Source: Nemania diffusa (taxonomy: Eukaryota; Ascomycota; Sordariomycetes; Xylariales; Xylariaceae). Taken from it: a DNA stretch of 64,000 nucleotides. The notes beneath the pieces were generated by a model. The model saw only the letters and a list, made by a program, of their open reading frames with translations, did not search any database and was not told the origin of the DNA. Position 1 is the stretch's first letter; each line of letters starts with the position of its first letter. The DNA lies in NCBI GenBank assembly GCA_038501195.1, contig JBBPUQ010000011.1, positions 2,108,001-2,172,000 on the forward strand. Reading direction: 5' to 3'. Positions 32,881 through 45,298 of the stretch are shown here, one piece after another. The position numbers and the translations under genes were made by a program.

Positions 32881-34444
32881 TCATTGCTGCTCTTCCCGGT
32901 TCTTGAACTTCGCAAAGAGACCGTCTAATTTGCAGGTCCACTCGACCGGCAGGTTTTTATAAATGCACCGTATCTGCCACTCGCCAGCTCGTCCGATGAG
33001 CCAGACATCCTCGAGATGGATCCATAGGGACATGAAGTGGGCCAAGATGACAAGCGCCCGTGGGCGTCGCTGCTCGATAAACTTGCTGAATTCGATGGGT
33101 ACCCAGACGGCAAAGCCGCCTAATCTCCGGGAGATGGCCATCCGCGGTTCCTTCCGTTCTATCGCCCGCACTACGCTGCATGTGTAACCCAATGCCTTTT
33201 CGTACACGGACCGCACCCCTTCCTCGTTCAGCTCCTGGTCCGTCTGTGCCTCGATCGAGGAAGGGGGAGAGGGGTGGTCGAGCAGCCATGCCAGCCGGGA
33301 GTGGTCGGACAATATAGTTTCCGTGGCCTCACGCAAGACCGGCGGGTGATCCGCAAACTTTCCGATGATGCTGTGGTGCTCAGCCTTTAGCTCGCTCCTA
33401 GCCTTCCTAAAGACGGTACCGGCACCATGCCCCATATATAGCCACTGTAGAGGCGGCTCCCAGGGATCCAACGATAGGGTCTGGACTAGGGCTAAAGAGT
33501 GTGCCACGATCCTCAGCGCCGTGAAGCAGATGTAGTCCAGGAGCTTGGGACTCGCGTTCGGGATCTCGTCGATGTCGCGCCGCTGCTCCTTGCTGCACAT
33601 GAGCTGATACGTCTGCTGTAGCTTGATCAGCTCGTCACGCTCCTGCTTGTCGGTGCTCGTGGTCCACAAGTGCAGCGCCGAGTGAGCCATTTCTATGTAG
33701 AGTAGGCCGCACCGTCCCTGCGTCTGCGCAAAGGAGAGGGCCATGGTTGGTACGTCCTCCGACCACATCTTCTCGATCTCGGGGGTCTGAGGTTCAAAGA
33801 AGGGCTGCCTCATGCGGGTTTGACTGTTGTGTAACAGTCGCAGCTCCCACACCCTCCGCCACGGACCCTCGGGCAAGTCTATGTCGGGCTCACCGCCATC
33901 GTCGATGTGGGGAGTTAGGTGAGTCGAGCTGGGGGAAGGGTAGAACCTCGAGCTGTGTGGTGACTGGACTAAAACTGAGTCACTCGGTTGAGAACTCAGA
34001 GGACTGGGTACACTAGAGAGCACACTCCTGTGAGAGGGCACTTCTGCTGGCGTTGACACGGCAGAGGCGATGCTGGCGACAGAGTGGGCTAGTGGCTTGC
34101 TCTCAGGCAAGGCAAGGGAGTCGCTTGTCTTTGCATGAGCGAAGGCGCGTGGTTGCGTCTGGTATACGCATTCAACCAGATGTCTTGAACAGCTGCTGCA
34201 GGTAGGACGCAGCTCATCACACTGCCGCAGGGTTCATGTTAGCCACAGTGCCTTTTCTCCGCCGATTATGAACCATATATAGTAGATACAGTACACATAT
34301 CATTATCGGATACGTTAGAAGAGGCCCGGAACACCATCTCACCTTGACTCTACGTTGTTTGCACCGTAAACATCCGGTCCGTGACTTCTTGTGGTACAGT
34401 CGTGGACCACGCGGCCGGGGCTCTTGGACGTTTAGGTCTTCCAT
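32881..34444 (-). CDS. Zn(II)2Cys6 transcription factor (UPC2/sterol-regulator-like group)
   Basis: Two exons (34444-34343, 34221-32881) give 480 residues. The 121-nt intron cuts the zinc cluster between Lys34 and Cys35. The six Cys (25, 28, 35, 42, 45, 52) have the exact C-x2-C-x6-C-x6-C-x2-C-x6-C spacing; the motif reads KKSRTGCLRCKQRRVK then CDELRPTCSSCSRHLVEC. A Ser/Pro-rich linker follows, then a helical fungal regulator domain (RMRQPFFEPQTPEIEKMW; LLDYICFTALRIVAHSLAL; CSVVRAIERKEPRMAISRRLGGFAVWVPIEFSKFIEQRRPRALVILAHFMSLW). This layout matches C6 proteins of the Upc2/Ecm22 type, nuclear DNA-binding regulators. Neighbours give no hint of a target. Confidence 0.88.
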
Positions 34445-36163
34445 GTCAGGCGACAGTTGTACGAGGCCCGTCAGATGCGGCGTGTGCTAGGTAGTCTAAT
34501 GTAGGTACGGTATGTAGTGTAGTTGCAACCGTCACGTCCTGTCCTTAGTTGGTACTATGCGTATGTAGTGAGGTAGCTGGGTCTCTTATCTCACTTCTTC
34601 CCCCTCTAGTATCTATTTGAAAGGGAAAAAGAGAGAGTCTTGGTAGACTGTGATGCTTGTCGAAGTTGCGATAGCTTCTACTCTAGAGAGCGAATGAGCA
34701 AAGTCAGGGTCGCTCGCTGATTGACCCATTCTAGATAATCGCTCTCGACACGCTGTCTGGCAGCAGCAAAGTTAGATGAACCTCGTCATTCTATATTGAT
34801 GCTACGGGGGCTTAGCACCTAGCACGCCCTGTATCGAGACCGAAAGCCCTGTCATACTGCCCCACGGCCTGTGGCTAGTGCGTTTCTCCATAGTGAGATG
34901 AGTCAGACGAAACTGTGGCTTGCACTACAGAATACACGTTGACAGAATCTTTGTTCGTCTATGTAATAGATTCGTATATAACCTTTCGGTTGTGATTTCA
35001 ATCGATCTCGCGATATCTCGAAGGGACGAGAGGTAAAAGATTTCGAGCTACGATGGAGAGATTTAAGTTACTACTACTAGGTATAACCTGCAGTTATGTA
35101 ATTGATCTACTTAAACGAAACCGAAGCTACACGCCTATAAAAGAGGCGTTATATGCCCTATAAGCTTATTTAAGGACCCGCGAAGGTAATGCACGAGCGT
35201 ATTGATGGTCCTAATATTTGCAATACAAGTTGTTACTAGGAATGTTGTGCTGGGAGTGGCGAGAACCGATTGCGAATGCGAATGCGACGGTCACAATTCC
35301 ATGGGTTCACTTCTCTACTCTTTCTCTCCCTTTGTTCTACCTACACTATGAACCCCTGCCAGTAGGCATGGAATTGCTGACTATGATTTCGACGTGTTCT
35401 TTTAAAGAGTTCTCTCTACCATATGGGTTTTCGTATTAATTGAATAGTTTGGACTGGGAATCCTGCCATAGTGGTCGCCATCCTATATGACTATCTATTG
35501 AAAACGATGTGAGAATGTACTATGTTTGCCCGATATAGTGGTAGGCTAGCTAGAGGAAAAGACTAGTAAGCTATGTGTAGCTGAGCAACATGCATGTAGT
35601 AGAGGCGAAGGGATCACAATGCCTACTTGCAGTATGTATGATGGATTGCCTATTTAGGCATTCCTCCTTCATGTCACCCAAGTTACCACCGGGTTTCCTT
35701 GAATGTGAGACAAACTATTGTGTAGATATTTTATGAAATATTCGCTGGCACCTTAGGTGTCGTATAATAGCCATTCACAGCCTTGTGCAACAGGGCAACA
35801 ACACGTATTGTCTCACGGATAGAAATGGTTCTTGGAACCTGGCGTGTTTAACAGATACTATTAGAAGGTCAAAATAAATATAAAATCAATCCCTATATGG
35901 AGGTGAAGGTCCAAATTGGTAGATAATTAGGTAAACTACCTAAGGTATATATTACTTAATTAGGCAATGCACTTTGGCGTGGACAGGACCCCACTAGAGC
36001 TAGGTAGATATCAACCCGATAAGAAAGTGGCTCGAGCTTCTAAAGCAACATCGGCTTCCGATATTGTAGGTGATTGAATAGGCGTTTACGAGATATACTC
36101 GAAGATTGTAAGCGCAACGGCCCAAGTCAGGCGATCTAGTGTTTGACCACAGCCCAATACACA
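34445..36163. promoter_or_regulatory. Divergent intergenic region, Zn2Cys6 gene and uS13m gene
   Basis: About 1.7 kb, mostly AT-rich. It should contain both promoters. Short frames (for example 35218-35439) have no family features. No named site can be supported. Confidence 0.4.
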
Positions 36164-36730
36164 ATGGTGAGCCTTTCTCCCACAGCATGGTATTAGACCT
36201 TGAATGCTAAACTTTTGCAGGTGGCCATATTAGGAGCGAACTTCCACGAGAGGAAGCTGGTGAAGGTACGCCCACCTTACTCCCGTGCTTAATCAGGGCC
36301 TTTCTTCCCTCCAGACGAGCCAAAGCCGTCCCAAGCGAGACGCACTGCGACACTAGAAGCGCCGAACAACCATAACTGACCCTTTATACCCACAACAGAA
36401 AGCGCTGGAGAGCTTCTACGGGCTCGGCCCGCAGGCGTCGGCGCGCATCATGGCCAAGTACACGCTGCACCCGCAGGCGCGCGCATGGGGTCGGTGGCGG
36501 CCAAGACGATCACGGCGCTGACGGCGGAGCTGTCCAACATGACGATCGAGAACGACGCGCGCCGCATCGTGCAGGACAACATCCGCCGCCTGCGCGACAT
36601 GGGCACCTACCGCGGCCGCCGCCACGCCATGGGCCTGCCCGTCCGCGGCCAGCGCACCCGCACCCAGATCGAGACCGCCAAGAAGCTGAACAACCTCGAG
36701 CGCGGCGGCAGCGGGTCGCGCTTCAACTAA
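36164..36730 (+). CDS. SWS2: Mitochondrial small-subunit ribosomal protein uS13m, with a 2-nt frameshift
   Basis: Exon 1 is the ATG only (36164-36166), exon 2 is 36221-36265 ([15 protein letters not shown]) and exon 3 is 36399-36730. Introns are 54 and 133 nt. The family reading continues as [28 protein letters not shown] in one frame up to 36482 and then, two bases later, from 36485 in another frame as [55 protein letters not shown]. The break falls in a GCGCGCGC run, so an extra GC is present; no splice sites there explain it. uS13m sits in the head of the mitoribosome, contacts the large subunit and is essential for respiration, so a sequencing or assembly slip is more likely than a dead gene. 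The tRNA-contacting C-terminal basic tail ([16 protein letters not shown]) is intact. Confidence 0.85.
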
Positions 36731-37237
36731 GGTCGGGGAGAAGGATGACTCGAGACGGGTTAGATGAGGGCTGGGGGAGAGGCTGCCTGTGAAAAGGAAA
36801 GGGGGAGGGAGGGGGGGTAGGTTGAGGCCTTTTGAGGTGACTGGACGAAAATCCTAACGCGCATTCTCCGGCCGACTAGAGAAAAGGCTATATATCGAGA
36901 CGAGGGAGATGAAAGCATTGGGCCTGGCGTTACTAGAAGGGTGTGGCATAGACTACTATTGCCCTCCATTTGTCATTTATGACGAGGAGTCTTGTTATCG
37001 TTGTATTATCACGAACCTAGGGGGTATATCTTCCTTGTACAACACGAACATGATTCACGTCCTCAGCAATGACTGTACTCTGAGTGAATATACTGTAAAA
37101 TGAAGCGTCTATAATTACATTTAGGTTGTCGGTTTCTGTAATTCATTTATTTTTATTGGATATAATGTTTCCCTTACGGGCTTGAATAAAGAAAACGAAC
37201 ATTCTAAACTGGTAGATGTGACACTTCAATACTCTCA

Positions 37238-37269
<32 letters not shown>

Positions 37270-37386
37270 AGAAAGTTAGATTATAGGCAAATTTTGTGCC
37301 TATGTGGTTCACCATAAATACTGGCAGTATTCTTCAGTCGTCTTACTCGTGTAACAGGAACGAAATTCATGCACTGTCAAGCCCCC
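36731..37386. other. Convergent 3' intergenic region with TAG repeat
   Basis: Between the ends of the uS13m and dipeptidase genes. A perfect (TAG)10 tract lies at 37238-37267. Nothing else was recognised. Confidence 0.5.
37238..37267. repeat. (TAG)10 microsatellite
   Basis: Ten perfect TAG units downstream of the dipeptidase stop codon. Confidence 0.95.
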
Positions 37387-39255
37387 TTACATGTCAACTG
37401 CAAACATTGCCGCCCCCATAATACCCTTCAGGTCATCTTCCATGACGGGCTCACCTTGCGACTGCAACTTGGCAGCAACCTTTTCGACGTCGGCCCAGAC
37501 TCGCAAAATGTTGCTACCCACGATCTTTGCGGCATCAGTGTCAGAAACGCCACGGCGCAGCAGCTCGGCAATGAGGTCCGGGTACTTCGAGACGTCGTCG
37601 AGGCCCTCAGGCGTCGACGGGATGCCGTCGAAGTCGCTGCCGAGTCCCACGTGGTCGTATCCGATCAGGTCTCCGATGTACGTGATGTGGTCAGCCACGT
37701 GCGACAGGGTGTTGTTTGCCGGGTATAGGTCCGGCACCCCGTTCGGATTATTATTGTCCACGCAGCTGACAAAGTCGGGCGAGAAGTTGACTGTCTATAT
37801 TAACATGCGAAACGCTCTGGGCGAAGGAGGAGGATGTGCAATCTTATCAAGGGGATTGAGGGGGGGGATAGGAAAGGCACTGGGAAACAACTCACCCATG
37901 ACGATAGAATTGGTCTTCTTCACGAGCTCCAGGACAAGGTCCGGGACGTTCCGCGGGTGCGGGCACAGAGCGTACGCGGAGCTGTGGCTGAACATGACGG
38001 GCGCCTTGCTGCCGGCCCACTTCTCCTCGCGGCCGCCGAGGACGTCGAGCATAGTGTCGACGCTCACGTGCGACAGGTCGACGATCATGCCGATGCGGTT
38101 CATCTCGTTAACAAGCTGCCTGCCCTTCGGGGAGACGCCGCCCCAGAACGGCGGGGCCTTACGAAATGGGTTCTCCCAGAGGGCGGCGTCGGCGAAGATA
38201 TTGCCGCAGTTACTATTAGAAATCAAGAGTTAATGAGCACCGGTTATAGTAAATGTCTTGAGTAGATTCTATATAGGAAAGAAAACATGCCAAATTGGGG
38301 AATGAAAGACTCAGAAATACTAACTGTGTCAGCGTCGCGTAGCGGACGCCGAGCGCGTGGAACCGCCGTAGGTTTGCCACTGAGTTGCCGATCTGGTGCA
38401 GGCCCTCGATGCCGAGCGGCGAGATTAGCTGGCCCTTCTTGAAGGCCGCCTTAGCCGACTCGCTGTTCACGAGGCCCGAGAAGGTGTCTGGGTAGGCGGC
38501 CTGCAGCCGCGTCATCAGGTCGATTTGCTGGAGTGTGAGCTGTACGCCTTGGCTTTCGTGAGCTCGGGGGTTTCTTGCGAAATTAATGAGAAAGGGAGGC
38601 GGGAGGACTTACTGGCGGCGTAGTTCTCCTCCGAATAATCCGAGCCGTTGGGTGGGCAGGGCGTGAAGACGCTCCACTACAACCGCTTTGGAGTCAGTAA
38701 CTACTCTTTTGCGTAGTTCCACAGCTCTCGAAACATGCTCCCGAAACATAACCCCGAGACATTTCGGGAGCTCTCAAGTTACTAGAAAGGGAAGAGAATG
38801 TCTCCAGCGGTAACTCACGAAGGCACCACCATTCTGCCCTTCCCTCAATCGCGGAAGGTCGACGTGGGAAGGCATACCGCCCTTTGTGAAGGGCTCAGTG
38901 AATTTCTTGTCATAAATGTGGTTGTTGTATAAGGCTCGGATCAGGATAGCCAGATCATTGTGCCCGTCTATAATTACGGTTAACAACTCCTAGTCCTCAC
39001 GGATTTACTACCCAGATCAATATGCTACAAACCTATCAATGGTGTTTCTGATAGAATGTTGTGCACTCTGTCTTCGATAGACATTGGGCGCAGGCGAGGG
39101 TGACCATGAGCAAGCGCGTGACGGCATGGCGACCGGTGAAGCAATGATCCAAGGAATATCAAAGTGAAGGCTGATAATATCAATGCCTTGGCGATTGACA
39201 TTCGGGCACGAGGCCGTCTCGTAGTCTCGTCGTCGAAGGGCCCCTTTTCCGACAT
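37387..39255 (-). CDS. Membrane dipeptidase, peptidase family M19
   Basis: Six exons (39255-39033, 38967-38819, 38676-38613, 38547-38325, 38212-37896, 37790-37387) give 459 residues. M19 enzymes are binuclear-zinc dipeptidases; fungal ones clear dipeptides or act on glutathione adducts. The metal-site pattern is visible: HxD in DGHNDLAI (His77, Asp79), the bridging Glu in SPLGIEGLHQIGNS, His in VDLSHVS and His in FSHSSA, and the late motif GLGSDFDGI. The N-terminus has a membrane anchor at about 21-40 (IAKALILSAFTLIFLGSLLH), so the product is probably a type II membrane or secreted-side enzyme. The sequence ALTHNC-type turn is formed only after joining exons 4 and 5 (TLT-HNCGNIF). No secondary-metabolite genes lie next to it, so a role like GliJ is not supported. 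Confidence 0.9.
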
Positions 39256-41599
39256 GTTGGTCAAGGCGTAGGTAATGCCTTTTACGCGAGTCTGATTGTT
39301 GGTCGGTATTATACTTAAGTTTAAGCCTCAATGTTTCGTACCTAGCTTCCACCCAAGCCAGAACGTGTAGTTTTCGCCAACCCGAACTCCCGGTAGTAAG
39401 ATAGCCGGGATATATGTGTATTGGGCTGAAGTCAATGATAATTATACAGAGAGATTACCTAGATAGGTAGCTATCTATTTAAATGGTAAGTAGTACGGTA
39501 GGCCAAATACTTACACCAACTTCCGGATATGTAAGCAGCCTCCTCCCGTAAGTACCTACCTGGTAGGTACCTAAGCTCCACCACGGTTCCAGATCCATGC
39601 ACATACACTCTGTACCTGTACTATCACTTATCATGCTCGCATGCATGTAACAGTGATTAGACCCTTGGATATCTGCGACAACGGAATCTCGAGTCCTATC
39701 TAATAAACGACGCAAAACCTTCGCCTCATAAGTTCCCGATCCTGATACCTACCGAGAAGCCATAGGACCCTTAAATCTTTCAGAAGCGTAGTCTCTTTAC
39801 TATTGAGTTTCACCCAATCGACATAACGAAAATGGAAACATATATGTGAATATGTCTACTTACCCTACCCAACTTTCCACGTGGTGTTGAAGGTTATTAA
39901 AGTCATCAATGCATCCTGTGAAGGAAAACTACTTTTTATTTTTATTTCAAGAAAAAAAATAGTTTGTAGACTTTCATCTATAGAGTCTAGACTGAGTGCA
40001 TATACCCAAGCGGCTAGTCCTTGTGGGACCTCCTTCTAGCATGGCTGATTAACGATCTGACACCTCTGCTAGAGATACCCCAGCTTCTCGTGAGGGCTTC
40101 TGGCGATCATCTGCTGGCTGGCTGATAAGAACTATATACAACTAGAATGGAAGTCAGGTGGGTTGAAAGACCACGCGGTGAAGCCCCAATTACCTACCTA
40201 AGTATCTACATCCCTGTCATGCGACTCGGAGAACATCGTATCCCTAGCTAAATGGATGCCTATTCAACTTTATTTTTCTTTATTCTGCGTTTATATATAT
40301 AAGGAATCAGCAACTGTCACGCCTACCTGGCTCGTACTCTTATCCGAGGTATAAGTAGTAGTATAAGTACTAGTATATGTACAGAAAAGGTAAGAATACC
40401 TACATAATGTACCTACGTATGTTTTTCTTAAAACCGTTCTTTCGTCATCGGTCATTTCTCTAGCGCCAGTAGTAAACGAACTGTGGGCATGGTTCAGGGT
40501 AACGAGGGCGCCAAGTGGGATTGAGTCGTCCCCGTTTCTGAGGCCTCATCGTATCTTTATGTAGATGCCGGTAGTGTACATAAAATTCACATCCGAACAT
40601 GCATCTCACGGATGGTGAAGAAAGGAATATAAATTTACACCTATACGAAGTTGTAGTGCAGTACGGAATTGTTTGATCATCATCATAAGCATACCTAAGG
40701 TATGTGTTTAATGTAGGTAGGCATGGCCTTAAAATACCGACCTGCGTTTGGTCAGGGGAATGTAGGTATGTACGTCAGGTCTACTAGTAGGTAGTATCTA
40801 GGCACTGAGATCCAGACTTATTTAGGCTAGCTATAGGTGCATACTTACCTATTACTTAGGTAGGTTACCTACCTATTGCGCCGCTCAGCCTCAGAAAACA
40901 CACTAAAATGACACCCCTGGCAGGACGGCGGCGGCGGGCAATGCTCTTTACGTGGCCCCCCTAGGGTCCTGCATAGCGTCATCTTGTCCAATGAGTTCTC
41001 AGCTTCACAGCGTTCCACTCTCGGCCTGTCAGACTGGAATCCTGGCCAGGATGCTGGGGGGTCGGCCAGGACCTGGAGAAAGTTGAAACACGCCAGGCAT
41101 TGTTGATTTCTCTTCAACACAATTTGTCCACGGAAGGCCAGAAAAAGCTCGTTCTTGTTCTTTTGGGACCCAACTAATCAGCTACTTACACACCACCGTC
41201 CTGTTTGCTGTCTTTGTTAGGCAACAAGTCAACATTCTTTTGCTCTGCCAGTTAGGTATGCATCATCACTTACTATCTAGCTACCTACTAGACTAGATAG
41301 ATCGCAGACGACTACAACGACACAGCAGGTACCTGGCCTGCCCTCGGTGATACCCACGACGAAGCCAACTCTCTGCGTGCGCAGTCGCAAGCTCATTTCC
41401 TCTTATTCTATCAATCTGCTTGACCCGCTGGGTGTCGAAGGGATTACGATTCTTTCGGCCGAACTATAGAGGTACCTACTTTATCTACACGGCCACAAGA
41501 GCGATCAGCAGCACCGGCCATAGTTGTCGCGAACCTCAACCAGCGCCGACGCACAACCCGTGAACGAAATCTCGATTGCTTCTATTTTGCGCCGTTGCG
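39256..41599. promoter_or_regulatory. Divergent gene-poor region, dipeptidase and RhoGAP genes
   Basis: About 2.3 kb. GGTACC/CCTAGG/TAGGTAGG words are dense at 39540-39580 and 40690-40880. Frames such as 40869-41120 (minus) show no family features. It must hold the promoters of both genes, but no site can be named. Confidence 0.4.
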
Positions 41600-44370
41600 A
41601 TGCCGGGTTTCACAGATTCCTTCTGGACGCCTGACTATGCTGCAGGTAAGGGAACACATCCGGCCTCTATACCTTTCTCCGTCGGTTTCGCGATCGCTCG
41701 ACTGACCCCTTACCACCAAAGGACTGGGTGTCCTGTTTAGCAAGCTCCAACAGGGAGTCCAGGAGAATAGACAGATTCTAACCATAGCTCGTATGAGAGC
41801 CGAGGCCGAGGAGCTTTATGGTCAACGCCTCGGAGATATCGCTCCAGCAGCAGACAAGGTCACTGGTGGGTTCTCGCGCGATGATGGCGCGAGCGTGCGC
41901 AAAGTAGGAATCCATGCTGTTTGAATCTGAAAGATGAATACGAGAACTAACCTGTACTTACTCCGCTCAGGCGTACGAAGGTATGCGGACCGAGATGGAA
42001 GACGCTTCGCGGAATCACCGAAAAATCGCCCAAAGCATCAGGGACTTGGTCGTCAATCCCTTCGCGCGCTGGTGTGATGCCCACGAATCCCGTATACAGG
42101 ACTCGCAAGACGAGCTCCAGGCCCGTATCAAGGCCCACGATCGACAGGCCGAGATCGTAAAGAAACTACGCAGCGCTTACTTCAACAAGTGCCGCTTAGC
42201 AGAAGATATCGAGGAGGAGAACAAGCTAGCCTTTCAAGATCCCGAGCTGAGTCCCAAGGTTGTCAACAAGAATATCCCCGAGATCAAAGTATCCCCGCAA
42301 AAGGAAGAGCAGGAAGACGAGATTTACGAGATTGGGGACGAGACATACGAACCTGAGCAGGTTAAGAAAATCTTGTCGCACATGATGAACACCATTAAGA
42401 TGGGGGAAACCAAGGTCCCAATTCTAGGGACCTACCCAAACACCTCCTGTGGCTCTGACATCGTTGAATACCTAGCGAGGCACATGGGAACGACGAGCGT
42501 CAGCTATGCCGAGCGGATCGGCCAGGACCTTGTTGCCAGTGGCTTTCTTCGCTTGGTTGGCAATGTTGGGAACAACTTTGCCAACAGCTCCAAGCTCTTC
42601 TACCAGTGGCGCCCCAAGGCTTTCGAAATGTCGGGTCTCCCGGAAAAGAAGGCCCTTGCCTCACGGACCTTCTCGATCCCTGCGTCTCCCGACGGTGGCT
42701 CCGAGTCCCCTGTTGTCGGTGCAGTGAGCGAATACCTTGCTGGTTGGAATGTACTTAACAACCAACACCCTAACGAGACACAGCCAGAACGTATGCGTCG
42801 CGAAGCAAGAGAGACTGATGAGAAGTACAAGGCCGGTGTTAAGAAGCTAGACGAGCTGCGCTGCGACCTGGAGGAAGCAATCTTCGTTCATCTGAGATTC
42901 CTCGAACGCTGTGAACTAGACAGGCTAAAAGCTGTCAAAACCGTTGTCCTTGATTTCTCAGGCACTATCGGCAATGTCATTCCTAGCCTTCAATCGTCAG
43001 TTGATCACATGATCCTGTACCAAGAAACCATTCAGCCCGGAGGCGATCTGCGCTATCTGCTAGAGAACTACCGAACAGGGAGATTCGCCCCTAAGGTTGT
43101 GACGTACGAGAACTACTATAACAAAGTGGACGAGCAAACATTTGGCGTAGACCTAGAAGCCCGAGCAAGAGCCGACAAGAAGCGTGTGCCTATCATGGTC
43201 ACAACCATCCTGACTTACCTGGACCATCATTACCCTGATCTAGAGGGCGACGAAGCTAGACGCGGAATATGGCTTGCGGATGTACAGCTGCCTCAAGTCC
43301 ATAAGCTACGGGCTAAGATAAATAATGGAAAGCCTTTCACTCTAGAGGTCTTGGCTGAGTTCGATATCCCTACCATTGCTCATTTGTTGAAACTCTATCT
43401 ACTTGAACTACCCGGTACGTCGATTGAGCCACTCTAGTGTTTGCGCTTCGAACTCTGACTAACATTCGCAGATTCTCTTGTGTCCTCTCATGTCTACGAA
43501 ATCATCAGAACTATTTACAATACATCCACAACGGAGAATACAGAAGACGCGCGTGTCGCTGTCTTGCAACAAACCCTTTCACAATTACGGCTAACGAACA
43601 TCGCCACGCTTGACGCCTGCATGAATCATTTTACGAGATTGATAGATTTAACTTCAGCAGATGAGGACTACGTTCAAAACCTAGCAACTACACTTGCGCC
43701 TTGCATTTTGAGGCCACGAGTAGAGACATCACTAACAATGGAAGAGAAGCACGCCTCCCGGCTGATCCGCGATTTGTTCGCGCACAAGACTGCTATCTTC
43801 GGCGAGCTGAAGCGCATGTCAAGTCTCTCACACTCGAGCTCTATCAGCAACAATAACAACCGACCACGAGCCATCAGCACGGACGAGAGCAATAGAAGAG
43901 CTCACATGGAGGAAAGGCAACGTGCCCTACTAGAAAAGGCCACACCCCGTAGCCGCGCCACGAGTCCAGCACCGGGTCCTCGTGGTCATAGGCGCGACCG
44001 TAGTACCGGTGGCCCTGAGACCCGTTTCCCAATCGCTAGCCCGACATCGGGAGCCGAGCGCCATCGCAGCAGTCTCGGCTTGACGTTCAAGAGGCAGAGT
44101 CTCGAGGTGCCTGACGGGTCTGGCCTGCCACCAACAGAAGTCAACGGTGGCGCGAATGGCGACTCCCCGAAGCAGGACGGCGAGGGCGTTTTAACTAAGC
44201 GCGATAGTATACCACGCACTGGTGCGCGGTTCGTAGGAGGACGACGTGTCACGCTGCAGAGCAGCACACCCTCTACGCCAAAGACAAGTGCCGCCGACGC
44301 GAGGGCGGGCAGCGAGACGCCCACAATCGACCGGGGCGTCACGCTCGTAGACCCGCCGATGAACGACTAG
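41600..44370 (+). CDS. Rho GTPase-activating-type protein, F-BAR/DEP/RhoGAP (Rga8/Rgd1-like)
   Basis: Four exons (41600-41645, 41722-41903, 41971-43414, 43472-44370) give 856 residues. Order: F-BAR (MPGFTDSFWTPDYAAGLGVLFSKLQQG to about residue 190 and again around 345-420), an inserted DEP domain at about 210-295 (ILGTYPNTSCGSDIVEYLARHM...FLRLVGN), RhoGAP at about 480-690 (TFGVDLEARAR; DIPTIAHLLKLYLLELPDSLVSSHVYE; RLTNIATLDACMNHFTRLI; NLATTLAPCILRP), then a basic, Ser/Pro-rich tail. Such proteins sit at the membrane of growing tips and septa and control Rho/Cdc42. The catalytic Arg finger, usually after GIF/GIY, is missing: the site reads GIWLADV (about residue 508). The frame is confirmed by three phase-consistent introns (76, 67, 57 nt). 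Confidence 0.9.
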
Positions 44371-45298
44371 GAGCATTCATCTGCGCATCCCTTTCTTAGT
44401 TAGCGGTATACAGGGAGAGGGCAAGAAGGTTCAAATTTGGTATACCTATGTTATGTTTCTCCACATTTAGTTTACTCCTGGCAATGTGAACCAGGGCACG
44501 GAACAAATCGACCTGCCATGATGAGGATTTCTACCATCTTCCTCTCTTACACATGGCGTCGAAAAGGGTAAAGTTATTACGGGCGGAAAGGCTGAGGTCG
44601 ACGGAGCATACATACACTCTCCCTCTACACCTTGTCAAATGGTCTAGGCTGGGTCTATCTACAACACTAGAGCCACGCAAGAAAGAGCGGGAAGCGAGAA
44701 GCGAGCACGTTGTTTGAGATCCGTTTCGTGTATCTATGTATCAACCAACCAAGTCTGTACTGCTGTGTATGTATGCATAGGACGTTTTTACGAGGCAATG
44801 GAGAACGCTTTTTATTTTTTTAAACACTTTTACCTGATTATCTGTCTTACTGTCCTTATGTTTACGTAATTTGACCTGAGTTAGTTTACACATTGGTAGT
44901 GATTCCCCTTAAACCCATGGTCGCCCTCACTATCTTTTGTAACGTAGATGCTGGCTTGAGGAAAATCCACGCCGCTGAAGGCAAGTAAGGTCTGACTTTA
45001 TTAATCTACACGCATTGCTAGCATACGTATCTAAACTTGCGGCACGGGGATGGGATGGTTGAGGTCTGATGTATAGAGTGCACCGAGCTACGTTCTTGTC
45101 TACCCGGGGACAGAATCCTCCGAATGATAATAACACAGAACACGTCGACCGTTTAAGAGTTCGCACATCGGCTGTGATAAGGTATGTTTTTACGGATATG
45201 GTTTTTAGGTTTGGCTAGGCTAGCATCTAGCTACTCTGGATCACTACCAGCTGGCCTGGTTGGTAGTAGGTGTAAGCTAAGTAAGGTATGAAAGCTAT
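44371..45298. other. Convergent 3' intergenic region
   Basis: About 0.9 kb between the 3' ends of the RhoGAP and AP-3 delta genes. A T-rich run occurs near 44811. Nothing else was recognised. Confidence 0.5.

Noticed and set aside
24156..44370. Secondary-metabolite cluster (P450, Zn2Cys6 regulator, dipeptidase)
   Set aside because: No backbone enzyme is present, housekeeping genes lie between the parts, and the P450 is a relic.
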